Source: Solibacillus silvestris (GTDB lineage: Bacteria > Bacillota > Bacilli > Bacillales_A > Planococcaceae). Taken from it: a stretch of 64,000 nucleotides of DNA. The first letter of the stretch is position 1, and each line of letters starts with the position of its first letter. Positions 50,373 through 58,033 of the stretch are shown one piece after another. Below the pieces are notes generated by a model, which did not search any database, was not told where the DNA came from, and saw only the letters and a list, made by a program, of their open reading frames with translations. Location: the NCBI GenBank assembly GCA_001586195.1, contig CP014609.1:1772001-1836000 (forward strand), written 5' to 3'. The translations under genes and the position numbers were made by a program.

Positions 50373-51107
50373 TTACTGAGCTGTTATTCCGCCATCTACT
50401 ACAAACTCTGCACCTGTTGAGTAGCTTGACTCGTCTGATGCTAAGAAGACTACTAATTGAGATACTTCTTCTGGTTGTGATACGCGTTTCAGCGGGATAT
50501 GCTTTGCAAATTCCTCAATAGCTGCTTTTGCATCTTCCTGCATGATCATCGGCGTTGCAATAACTCCAGGGTGTACTGAATTTACACGAATACCCATTGG
50601 CGCCAAGTTTAATGCAGCTGCTTTTGTCATACCACGAACAGCAAACTTTGTATCTGTATAACCTACAGCACCACCAACTAAGCCGTTGATTGAAGAAATG
50701 TTGACGATTGAACCGCCACCAGCTTTCATCATTGACGCAGCAACTGCTTTCATTCCTAAGAAAACAGATACTTGGTTAATATTGACGATTTTCATGTATT
50801 CATCTAAAGACATTTCCAGCATGTTTTTATTCATCGAAATTCCAGCATTGTTTACTAATACATTTACCGGACCAAATGCTTCTTCTGCTTTCGCAATAAC
50901 GGTTGTCCAATCTTCTTCAGAAGTAACGTTCTGTTTTATGAAGACTGCATTTCCGCCTAATTCTGCAGCAAACGCTTCCCCTTTTTCTTCATTTAAATCT
51001 GTTAAAACTACTTTTGCACCTTGTTCTACAAAAGCCTTCGCATGGGTAGCACCCATACCTTGAGCAGCACCAGTAATAATTGCTACTTTACCTGTTAATC
51101 GAGACAT
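50373..51107 (-). CDS. Short-chain dehydrogenase/reductase
   Basis: A 244-aa classical SDR. Cofactor motif TGAAQGMGATHA, NNAGIS, catalytic Ser in IVNISSINGLVG and Tyr/Lys in YTDTKFAVRG (the usual YxxxK appears as YTDTK). The C terminus AEFVVDGGITAQ is typical. It reduces or oxidises a ketone or alcohol; steroid-like and 3-oxoacyl substrates are both possible. A TetR gene lies upstream on the same strand with a palindrome between. Confidence 0.88.
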   Translation of the reverse strand: MSRLTGKVAIITGAAQGMGATHAKAFVEQGAKVVLTDLNEEKGEAFAAELGGNAVFIKQNVTSEEDWTTVIAKAEEAFGPVNVLVNNAGISMNKNMLEMSLDEYMKIVNINQVSVFLGMKAVAASMMKAGGGSIVNISSINGLVGGAVGYTDTKFAVRGMTKAAALNLAPMGIRVNSVHPGVIATPMIMQEDAKAAIEEFAKHIPLKRVSQPEEVSQLVVFLASDESSYSTGAEFVVDGGITAQ

Positions 51108-51130
51108 TAAAAATCACCCTTTCAATAATA

Positions 51131-51146
51131 TGATAGTTAACTATCA
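51131..51146. promoter_or_regulatory. 16-bp perfect palindrome upstream of the SDR gene
   Basis: TGATAGTTAACTATCA is fully self-complementary and lies 24 nt before the SDR start. Likely operator for the TetR regulator encoded just upstream. Confidence 0.55.
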
Positions 51147-51184
51147 CTATCTAAAACTAACAATAACAATGTTTGATCGGTCCG

Positions 51185-51817
51185 TCAATTTTTAATAGCT
51201 ATGAATTGTAAAAACATCTCTTTAATAAGCTTTAACTGCTTTTTAGGATCTAATTTCACAGGTAGATCAGGGTCATGCTCTGTTAAATAGGATTCTACAG
51301 TAAAGTAACTTATATTTTGAACAACTGTAAATACATACTCCGGAATATCTATGCCTGCTCGGATTGATTGGTCTTCCTTTCCTTTTTCTGCAATTGAATA
51401 CAAAACATTAGCCATTTCTCTTCGAATATATACAAATTCTTTGTATTCGTCCGTCTCTTCAGATATCGGTTTATATGCTTCAAACGCTTTAAAAAACTTC
51501 ACAAATTGATGCTGCGGGTCATCGATTAACTCAATATAATAAGTTAATATTCGTTCAATCTGTTCATAAGCTGTCAAAGGTTCAGTAGCAATTTTCCGGA
51601 TAGAATTTGTCATTTGACTGGTAATTTCATTATTAATTGCTAAAACGAGTAATTCCTTATTCGCAAAATAACGATAAAATGTAGCGATTCCAATCCCTAC
51701 TTCATTTGCAACGTCCTGTAATTGAACTTGTTGAATTCCGTTATTTAACATCAATGTTTTTGCTGCCTGAATTATTTGTTCCCTGCGCTGTTGTTTTCTT
51801 TGTTCTCTAATGCTCAA
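51185..51817 (-). CDS. TetR-family transcriptional regulator
   Basis: A 210-aa repressor. The N-terminal HTH reads REQIIQAAKTLMLNNGIQQVQLQDVANEVGIGIATFYRYFANKELLV; the C-terminal ligand domain is specific to this protein. The start is proposed as TTG at 51817, because GAGGGGA lies 6 nt before it and no ATG is in frame nearby. It is 77 nt upstream of the SDR gene and probably controls it through the TGATAGTTAACTATCA palindrome. Confidence 0.82.
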   Translation of the reverse strand: MSIREQRKQQRREQIIQAAKTLMLNNGIQQVQLQDVANEVGIGIATFYRYFANKELLVLAINNEITSQMTNSIRKIATEPLTAYEQIERILTYYIELIDDPQHQFVKFFKAFEAYKPISEETDEYKEFVYIRREMANVLYSIAEKGKEDQSIRAGIDIPEYVFTVVQNISYFTVESYLTEHDPDLPVKLDPKKQLKLIKEMFLQFIAIKN

Positions 51818-51900
51818 TAGTATTCCCCTCAATTTTACATATTATAGCTGTATTGTATCATGAATATGTACGCTTATTTTTATAGTAAGGTCAAAAAAAA

Positions 51901-51938
51901 TACACCACAACAATTGTATTCAATCGTTGCGGTGCGTA
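51901..51938 (-). terminator. Terminator of the rRNA methyltransferase operon
   Basis: A long stem (TACGCACCGCAACGATT against CAATTGTTGTGGTGTA) is followed by eight T on the minus strand. Confidence 0.8.
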
Positions 51939-51940
51939 TA

Positions 51941-52129
51941 TTAGCGTAAACGTTCCAAGTCCTGATAATCTTTCATATATGGGCCATCTTCCGCCACAGC
52001 TGAATGGTACAGCGCTTTAACGGCGAAGTTTTTTTCCAGTCCCATTTCCGATTTCAGTTTTTTCAGTTCGTCATGCAGTTCGCGATGCTCGTTGATTAAT
52101 TTCAGCATCGTTGTTTTATTGTATTTCAT
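51941..52129 (-). CDS. Small charged protein downstream of the methyltransferase
   Basis: A 62-aa protein with a heptad-like Leu/Lys pattern (TMLKLINEHRELHDELKKLKSEMGLE), probably a short coiled coil, then a tail ending DYQDLERLR. I do not recognise it. CGGAGTGA precedes the ATG. It starts 15 nt after the methyltransferase stop and shares its terminator. Confidence 0.6.
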   Translation of the reverse strand: MKYNKTTMLKLINEHRELHDELKKLKSEMGLEKNFAVKALYHSAVAEDGPYMKDYQDLERLR

Positions 52130-52144
52130 ATAATATCACTCCGA

Positions 52145-53341
52145 TTAGTTCATCACTTGAATGATGACTACTTTTAAATAATTGAATTCCGGGAAATTAT
52201 GCGGCACCGTGAAATCTTCCGGCAACTGGTGCTCTTCTAAAATTTTATAGCGTGCACCATAATCTTTAAACGCTTTGTCGATAAATGTTTTGAACTTTTT
52301 CATATTAAAGCTTGCATTGTTTGTCGATGCGATAATAACGCCACCATCGTTTGTAATAGTTAACGCATCCTTGAGCAATTTCGGATAATCTTTTGACGTA
52401 CTGAACGTCATTTTTTTCGTACGGGCAAAGCTTGGCGGATCCAGTACAACTACGTCGAACTTCAGGCCTTTTCTTGCTGCATAACTGAAATAGTCAAATA
52501 CGTTCATCACTTTAATATCTTGTGATTCATAGTCGATTCCATTCACACTGAATTGCTCAATTGTTTTCGGCAAGCTGCGTTTAGCCAGATCGACACTCGT
52601 CGTACCTGATGCACCGCCTAAAGCAGCGGCAACCGAAAACGCACCTGTGTACGAGAATGTATTTAGCACCGTCTTATCAGTTGAATAGCGGTCACGTAAT
52701 GCTTTTCGTACATTTCGCTGATCCAGGAAAATTCCTGTCATTGCCCCATCATTCAGATCAACCGCAAAATTCATGCCGTTTTCCTGAACGATCAGCGGGA
52801 ATTCGCCCTTTTCACCTGATACATAATCATCCTGATCGATATATTGACCATTTGTATCAAAGCGTAGTTTTTCATAAATCCCTCGTGTATTCACTGCTGC
52901 ATTCAATGCCTCATAAATGTCCGTACGGAACGAATAAATTCCTTCACTGTACCAGCTCACCATGTAATAGCCGTTAAAGAAATCGATTGTCAAACCGCCA
53001 ATGCCGTCACCTTCACCATTAAACACGCGGAAAGCTGTTGTATCTTCAGAGGCAAAAAAGTCTGCACGTTTTTCAGCAGCTTCACGGATTTTTTTCGTAA
53101 AGAACTTCACATCAATCTGCTCTTTTTCTTTACGTGTCAGCACCCAGCCGATCCCTTTATTTTGAATACCGTAATAGCCAGTTGCAATATAGCCGCCGCT
53201 TTTATCGACTAAATGAAGAAGACTACCTTCTTCAATTGACGCTTCCGGCATAACAACCGTATCTTTTAATATCAATGGATTGCCATTTGTTAAATCCTTA
53301 ATCGCTTTACTATCTACTTGTAGTTCTGTTTTTTTTCTCAT
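52145..53341 (-). CDS. Class I rRNA (cytosine-C5) methyltransferase, RlmI family
   Basis: A 398-aa SAM-dependent methyltransferase with an N-terminal PUA-like domain (residues 1-75) and a catalytic domain. SAM motif VLNTFSYTGAFSVAAALGGA, then TSVDLAKRSLPKTIEQFSVNGI, and the catalytic motif VVLDPPSFARTKK. The Cys of the RlmI active site is absent from that motif; the DPPSF motif is typical. It is likely to modify 23S rRNA. A leader with an attenuator-like hairpin (53379-53407) lies upstream. Confidence 0.85.
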   Translation of the reverse strand: MRKKTELQVDSKAIKDLTNGNPLILKDTVVMPEASIEEGSLLHLVDKSGGYIATGYYGIQNKGIGWVLTRKEKEQIDVKFFTKKIREAAEKRADFFASEDTTAFRVFNGEGDGIGGLTIDFFNGYYMVSWYSEGIYSFRTDIYEALNAAVNTRGIYEKLRFDTNGQYIDQDDYVSGEKGEFPLIVQENGMNFAVDLNDGAMTGIFLDQRNVRKALRDRYSTDKTVLNTFSYTGAFSVAAALGGASGTTSVDLAKRSLPKTIEQFSVNGIDYESQDIKVMNVFDYFSYAARKGLKFDVVVLDPPSFARTKKMTFSTSKDYPKLLKDALTITNDGGVIIASTNNASFNMKKFKTFIDKAFKDYGARYKILEEHQLPEDFTVPHNFPEFNYLKVVIIQVMN

Positions 53342-53378
53342 GCTTTCATCCTTACAACTGTTTTTCGTTCATAAAAAA

Positions 53379-53407
53379 GAGAGACTTGTTTTAAATACAA
53401 ATCTCTC
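53379..53407 (-). terminator. Attenuator-like terminator in the methyltransferase leader
   Basis: GAGAGATTTGT/ACAAGTCTCTC stem with six T on the minus strand. It lies 38 nt before the methyltransferase start, so it sits inside the leader rather than after a gene. Confidence 0.65.
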
Positions 53408-53560
53408 CGTACAATATCAGTTTACTACGAAAGCTTGCGAATAGCTACTCGCATGTTGAGTTGACGCTTACTAGTATTGCTATTTTAAATCACTCAGGTT
53501 GGATGCACGCTCATACGTCCATCATTTTTTTATTACAAGTTAACTAAAGTACGAGCCATT
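53408..53560 (-). ncRNA. Possible untranslated leader upstream of the methyltransferase
   Basis: About 150 nt lie between the likely promoter and the attenuator hairpin. A hairpin GCGAGTAGCTATTCGC and the arms AGCGTCAACT/TGAGTTGACGCT are visible. No known riboswitch or T-box motif is recognised. Confidence 0.35.
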
Positions 53561-53622
53561 TAACCCGTACTATTGAAAGTACTATTTTTTTCAGGAACTT
53601 TTTCAGTTCGGAATTTTAATCC

Positions 53623-53922
53623 CTATTCTGTTTGGATTAGTAATTTCGAATTTAAGTATTCTGAAATCATTGGAACAGCTACACTTACATTATTCCACTC
53701 AGAATACTTGTGCTCCGCATCTTCTATAGTTAAAGCTGTAAAATTCTCTACAACTTCAAATTTCTCTACATCTATGGTAGTTATATCGTCATCTTTCCCT
53801 TTGTAATATAATATCTTGACAGTTAATTCACGCTTGTCAAATATCACTAATATGTATTCGGATATTTCATCATAAGTCATAAATAAATTAACCTTCATAT
53901 ATTCAGCGCTATTCTCATGCAT
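53623..53922 (-). CDS. Small acidic protein, function unknown
   Basis: A 99-aa acidic protein with a beta-rich look (YILVIFDKRELTVKILYYKGKDDDITTIDVEKFEVVENFTAL). No motif, signal or membrane segment is visible. AAAGGGG precedes the ATG. It stands alone between two unrelated genes; such size and composition are common among immunity-like orphans, but no toxin gene is beside it. Confidence 0.55.
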   Translation of the reverse strand: MHENSAEYMKVNLFMTYDEISEYILVIFDKRELTVKILYYKGKDDDITTIDVEKFEVVENFTALTIEDAEHKYSEWNNVSVAVPMISEYLNSKLLIQTE

Positions 53923-54165
53923 ATTAGTACCCCTTTCTTTTTACCTAAATTCGACATTTTATATAATAATCCTGCTTAGTAGAGCAAAAAATGCACTTGT
54001 ACAGTAATATCTATTACTTATTTAGGTAATAAGTGCTATTATCTAGGCATCTAAAAATCCCCGAACTCTAGTACCGATTTTCCGGAATAAGAGTACCTGT
54101 CGTTCAACCATTACTTCACCGTTATTCTGTCACTAATCTTTTCTATCAGCAGATATTAGAAAAAA
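53923..54165. other. Intergenic region without recognised features
   Basis: AT-rich sequence holding the promoter of the 53623 gene. A GGTACT/AGTACC-like repeat around 54070-54100 is noted. No ORF with a ribosome site. Confidence 0.4.
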
Positions 54166-54209
54166 CTCCCCATTAAGATGAACAGGTTTCCTGTGCATAT
54201 AATGAGGAG
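54166..54209 (-). terminator. Terminator of the yhaQ-yhaP-like operon
   Basis: CTCCTCATTA/TAATGGGGAG outer stem and ACAGG/CCTGT inner stem, followed by six T on the minus strand. Confidence 0.75.
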
Positions 54210-54222
54210 CATATTTTAAAAG

Positions 54223-55464
54223 TTACGTTGTTACTTTAAATACGGTTTTCATTTTTTCTATAATACCGCCTGATGAATATGTCAGTACACTTCGTTTATA
54301 GAATGACAGACTCAGGAAGTATAGTGTCAATACTGTTCCAACTAAAATAACGAAGCTAATGATTGGTTCAATGGCGTTCATATCTGTTGCACCTAAACGC
54401 ATCGGCATGACCATTCCTGAAGTAAATGGAATGTATGAGAATACTTTGATCAGCATAGTATCCGGATTACCCATACCTGTCAGCATAACGTAGAATCCAA
54501 CGAGTGTCAGCATCATTGCCGGCATCATTACTTGCCCTGCTTCTTCTACTTTCGACACTAGGGAACCGAATAATGCGCCGATTATTAAATACATGAAAAT
54601 CGTTAAGAATAAGAAACCGACTATATATAGGAAGTAGCTTATCGATAGTGAATCAAGCAGATCCGTTACAATTGACCATTTGTTTCCGCCATCTGAGAAG
54701 CGAAGCAGTAATAAAAGTCCGCCGAAAAGTATGACGAATTGTGTAAGTGCAACTAAAAATACTCCGACAATTTTTGAACGGAAATGCACTTCTGGCTTCA
54801 CGCTGACTAATAACATTTCCAATGCACGTGATCCTTTTTCCGAAGCAACATCTGTTGTAATCATTGATAAATATGATGCGACAAAAACATAAATGATAAT
54901 TCCAATCGCATAAGAAACCCAAACGCCCGCCATTTTTTCTTCAGCGGATTTACCGTCATCTGCAGCTTCATTCAGTGAATTTAATGTAATGACAGGCTCT
55001 GACGACAATAATAACTGTTGCTGCTCCGGTGATAATTCCATCTGACTCATCGCATACAGCTGACCCGCCTGACTTAATGAACTTTGGAAATCTTGCTGAT
55101 CATTAAGCGGAAGCGGATCAAATGATTCAATTTTTGCCGCCAGCTTGCCATCTGCATCCGATAATGTAAAGGCCGCGTAATAGTCTCCATCCTTCAATTT
55201 ATCTTTGACATCACCCGCTTCAACATAGACATATTCCACATCATCTGAATCTTGCAATACTTGCGCTATATCAAAATCAGTTTCATTGATAACTGCGATT
55301 GTATCCGCATCCCCAGAGAAAATGAGGTCTTTAATTTCCGACCAGAACATAAAACCGCTTAGCACTACTAAATAAAGCAATGTTGTTAAAATAAAGGATT
55401 TTGATGTGATTTTTTGTTTATATAATTTTTTAATAAGCACATTAAATTTAGACAAGACCGGCAC
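54223..55464 (-). CDS. ABC transporter permease, NatB/YhaP type
   Basis: A 413-aa membrane protein with one N-terminal segment, a large extracytoplasmic loop (about residues 45-180) and five C-terminal segments, the ABC-2 layout. SEKGSRALEMLLVSVKPEVHFRSKIVGVFLVALTQF is typical of NatB/YhaP. It overlaps the ATPase gene upstream by 17 nt. It likely exports sodium, peptides or drugs; length favours YhaP over NatB. Confidence 0.85.
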   Translation of the reverse strand: MPVLSKFNVLIKKLYKQKITSKSFILTTLLYLVVLSGFMFWSEIKDLIFSGDADTIAVINETDFDIAQVLQDSDDVEYVYVEAGDVKDKLKDGDYYAAFTLSDADGKLAAKIESFDPLPLNDQQDFQSSLSQAGQLYAMSQMELSPEQQQLLLSSEPVITLNSLNEAADDGKSAEEKMAGVWVSYAIGIIIYVFVASYLSMITTDVASEKGSRALEMLLVSVKPEVHFRSKIVGVFLVALTQFVILFGGLLLLLRFSDGGNKWSIVTDLLDSLSISYFLYIVGFLFLTIFMYLIIGALFGSLVSKVEEAGQVMMPAMMLTLVGFYVMLTGMGNPDTMLIKVFSYIPFTSGMVMPMRLGATDMNAIEPIISFVILVGTVLTLYFLSLSFYKRSVLTYSSGGIIEKMKTVFKVTT

Positions 55465-56350
55465 CTACTTTCTCTTTGAAAATCTCATGCAGCGATAAAT
55501 AATCTAAACTGAACTTTTCGATATAATTGCCGTTTGAAAGCAGTTCGAAAATTTCCGGTGCATATGATTCGTCTTCAAGTGTCAGTACTGCCTGTGAGTC
55601 CCGTTCCAGTTTGACATGATTCACACCTGGATACTTACTTAATTCTTCAAAGGATTTATCTGTACGTACCGTCAGTTTTGTTTTACCGTACTGCTTTTTC
55701 AGATCAAGCAGCGAGCCTGAAAATAGGGATTCACCGCGCTTTAGTAGACATAAATGATCACATAGCTCCTCGACATTATCCATTTGGTGACTCGAGAATA
55801 AAATCGTCATTCCTTGGTCGCGCAAATACAGGATTGCATTTTTCAGCAGCTCCATGTTTACCGGGTCCAGTCCACTAAACGGTTCATCAAGAATTAAAAA
55901 CGCCGGTTTATGAATAAAGCTGGCGATTAATTGGACCTTTTGCTTATTCCCTTTTGATAACGTCTCGGCTTTCACATGTCGTTTTTCTTCCAGATCAAAG
56001 CGCTCAATCCAAAAGTCGATATCTTTTTTCAGTTCGTTTTTATCCATACCGTGCAGCTCGCCGAAAAAGTAAAGCTGCTCTTCCACTTTCATTTGAGGGA
56101 AAATACCGCGCTCCTCCGGTAAATAGCCTAAAAAGTCACGGCTTACCGATTTGATTGGCTGCCCATCCCATGTAATCGTACCTTCTGTTGTATCCTGTAA
56201 ATCCAGAATCATTCGGAATGTAGTCGTTTTTCCTGCACCATTTTGCCCGATCAAACCGAATATTTCACCTTTTTCAATTGTAAAGTTCAATCGATTTACT
56301 GCAACGAAATCACGATAGCGTTTCGTCACATCTTTCAGTTGTAACACCAT
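55448..56350 (-). CDS. ABC transporter ATPase, NatA/YhaQ type
   Basis: A 300-aa ATPase with Walker A LIGQNGAGKTTTFRMIL, signature LSKGNKQKVQLIAS (SKGN replaces SGGQ), Walker B LILDEPFSGLDP and switch His in FSSHQMDNVE. The C-terminal 80 residues form the extension of this exporter class. It leads the two-gene operon; AGGAGG lies before the ATG. Length matches B. subtilis YhaQ. Confidence 0.87.
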   Translation of the reverse strand: MVLQLKDVTKRYRDFVAVNRLNFTIEKGEIFGLIGQNGAGKTTTFRMILDLQDTTEGTITWDGQPIKSVSRDFLGYLPEERGIFPQMKVEEQLYFFGELHGMDKNELKKDIDFWIERFDLEEKRHVKAETLSKGNKQKVQLIASFIHKPAFLILDEPFSGLDPVNMELLKNAILYLRDQGMTILFSSHQMDNVEELCDHLCLLKRGESLFSGSLLDLKKQYGKTKLTVRTDKSFEELSKYPGVNHVKLERDSQAVLTLEDESYAPEIFELLSNGNYIEKFSLDYLSLHEIFKEKVGAGLV

Positions 56351-56525
56351 GAGCGTACCTCCTGTTTTTAAGAACTAGCGAATTCCATTATATAGTAATT
56401 ATTACAATTATTGAATAACTAAAAAATTTATGTATGTGCACTGCTTATAAAAATACTAATCAATTTCATCCGCCAATATGTTTATGTACGAAACAGACGA
56501 AGAAAAGATTCATTATTATGTAAAA

Positions 56526-56556
56526 AACTTAGCAAGAAATACACCCTTACTAAGTT
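56526..56556 (-). terminator. Terminator of the four-gene small-protein unit
   Basis: AACTTAG-TAAG and CTTG-CTAAGTT arms followed by TTTTTT on the minus strand. Confidence 0.7.
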
Positions 56557-56567
56557 TCGTTAAGGCG

Positions 56568-56978
56568 TTAAATTAATTTTCCTTTAAAAGCAGGGCTCAA
56601 TTCACTCCAAACATCGAATTGATTTCCGTCCAAATCATAAAAAATAAAATTCTTTCCAGCATGTCCCCGATTTTCAATTTCACCGACTTTTACTCCGATT
56701 TGCTTAAAATCATGATGCAATGCCTCTAACGCCTGGAATCCATCAACTTCGAATGTAATTGAGAAACACTCCTTTCCGTATTTGTCTATAAAATTGGCCC
56801 TTTCATTCTCTTTTGAATGTACTAGAAAGAAACTTTGATTTGCAAAGTTTAAAATGGCTTTATCTTTGTCTTTATAATTTAAAGTCGCTTCCAAGTTTTT
56901 CACATACCATTCAGAAGATCGTTCCACATCCGCTACCGGTATGTAAGTTGTTCCGACTCTCACTAATTTTCCACCCAT
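56568..56978 (-). CDS. VOC-family (glyoxalase/bleomycin-resistance-like) protein
   Basis: A 136-aa single VOC domain: YIPVADVERSSEWYVKNLEATLNYKDKDKAIL and the late GHAGKNFIFYDLDGNQFDVW. The Glu/His metal ligands are only partly kept, so it may bind without catalysis. The start at 56978 follows GGGGGGACAAAA; a longer in-frame version would overlap the preceding gene. It is the last gene of a three-gene run (57904 to 56568). Confidence 0.75.
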   Translation of the reverse strand: MGGKLVRVGTTYIPVADVERSSEWYVKNLEATLNYKDKDKAILNFANQSFFLVHSKENERANFIDKYGKECFSITFEVDGFQALEALHHDFKQIGVKVGEIENRGHAGKNFIFYDLDGNQFDVWSELSPAFKGKLI

Positions 56979-57000
56979 TTTTGTCCCCCCGAGTCCAGTT

Positions 57001-57444
57001 CTAAGCAATAATTGGTAAGTAGATTTCAACTTCTTCCCCTTTGCTAACAGGATGATATGTTTCGATAATATAAGAATCAAGATCTCTTTTATAACCTTGC
57101 ACTGTTCCCCAATTCAGCAAATTTTCATGAAGTTTTTCCAGTTCCATTATGTTCCCTCTTGTCGTAATATAATGGTTATTCGTCTCTAAATAATCCATTC
57201 CTGCCGGGATTTTATTCACTTTCCCGCGAACGATTAGTCCTACAAAGAAATTGCCCGTTTTATGTTCGTCACTCTTTTTAGGTTCAAACAATGCGATTTC
57301 ACTTTCAATCTGGTAGTCGATCTCATCAGAACGGCTTAATAACCGTTTTGCAAGCAATGGTACTTCACTTCCAAAGTTTTGATACTCCCCACTACCCTTT
57401 AAGCCAACCAACTTGAACTCTTTTTTTATCATTTTGAACGTCAT
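57001..57444 (-). CDS. GyrI-like effector-binding-domain protein
   Basis: A 147-aa protein matching the stand-alone effector-binding (GyrI/SOUL-like) fold: FKLVGLKGSGEYQNF at the start, then FFVGLIVRGKVNKIPAGMDYLETNNHYITTRG and DSYIIETYHPVSKGEEVEIYLPI at the end. Such proteins bind hydrophobic drugs or protect gyrase; some are regulator-free ligand sinks. It lies 13 nt after the upstream gene and is probably co-transcribed. Confidence 0.8.
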   Translation of the reverse strand: MTFKMIKKEFKLVGLKGSGEYQNFGSEVPLLAKRLLSRSDEIDYQIESEIALFEPKKSDEHKTGNFFVGLIVRGKVNKIPAGMDYLETNNHYITTRGNIMELEKLHENLLNWGTVQGYKRDLDSYIIETYHPVSKGEEVEIYLPIIA

Positions 57445-57457
57445 TTACATCACCGCT

Positions 57458-57904
57458 CTATTCATATTTTTTAATCCACTCTTCCAGCAATGTACGATCA
57501 AATGGTTCTTTCAATTTTAGATAGCCGCTTGTCATGACTGCTGTTGCATCTTGTTCCCGCTTTACAATATCGTTGTCGTAAATCGTATAAGTGATCGATT
57601 TCATAAGTGCTTTATCAGAGAATTTAATTTGATAGTTAGAAGTTGTTTCTTTTCCTTTACGTACCGACTCGGTTGGCATTGTTTCGAGCAGGCGGTAAAG
57701 CTCTTTTACTTCATCCATATTATAAGAAACAGAAGAATCATTTGCTGGATATTTAGCAACTGTGACCTTTGTTAAATCTCTGCTATCCACAAAACTCACT
57801 TCATTCAACTCTTTAGAAATCTTGTACATTTCATATTGATTCCATATATAATAAATACCTAAAACAATAGCGATTGACAGGATTATTTTTATCGACTGCT
57901 TCAT
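57458..57904 (-). CDS. Membrane-anchored extracytoplasmic protein, function unknown
   Basis: A 148-aa protein with one N-terminal membrane segment (IKIILSIAIVLGIYYIW) and an outside domain (VTVAKYPANDSSVSYNMDEVKELYRLLETMPTESV, YQIKFSDKALMKSITYTIYDNDIV). I do not recognise it. The start at 57904 uses GGAGGAGGATGAA; the frame runs upstream without a site. It leads a run with the GyrI-like and VOC genes. Confidence 0.65.
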   Translation of the reverse strand: MKQSIKIILSIAIVLGIYYIWNQYEMYKISKELNEVSFVDSRDLTKVTVAKYPANDSSVSYNMDEVKELYRLLETMPTESVRKGKETTSNYQIKFSDKALMKSITYTIYDNDIVKREQDATAVMTSGYLKLKEPFDRTLLEEWIKKYE

Positions 57905-57987
57905 TTCATCCTCCTCCAAACAATTTTTCATTTTAAATAATTTTACCATATTTTTCTAGATTATAAATATTAATTTGAGCAAGAAAA

Positions 57988-58020
57988 AATGGCTTAGTCC
58001 TTGTGAAAGAACTAAGCCAT
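57988..58020 (-). terminator. Terminator of the amidase gene
   Basis: AATGGCTTAGT/ACTAAGCCATT stem followed by TTTTTT on the minus strand. Confidence 0.85.
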
Positions 58021-58033
58021 TGAACAGCGTATT

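Noticed and set aside
53573-53806. 77-codon plus-strand frame over the 53623 gene
   Set aside because: No ribosome site; the reverse-strand gene has a good site and a more protein-like composition.
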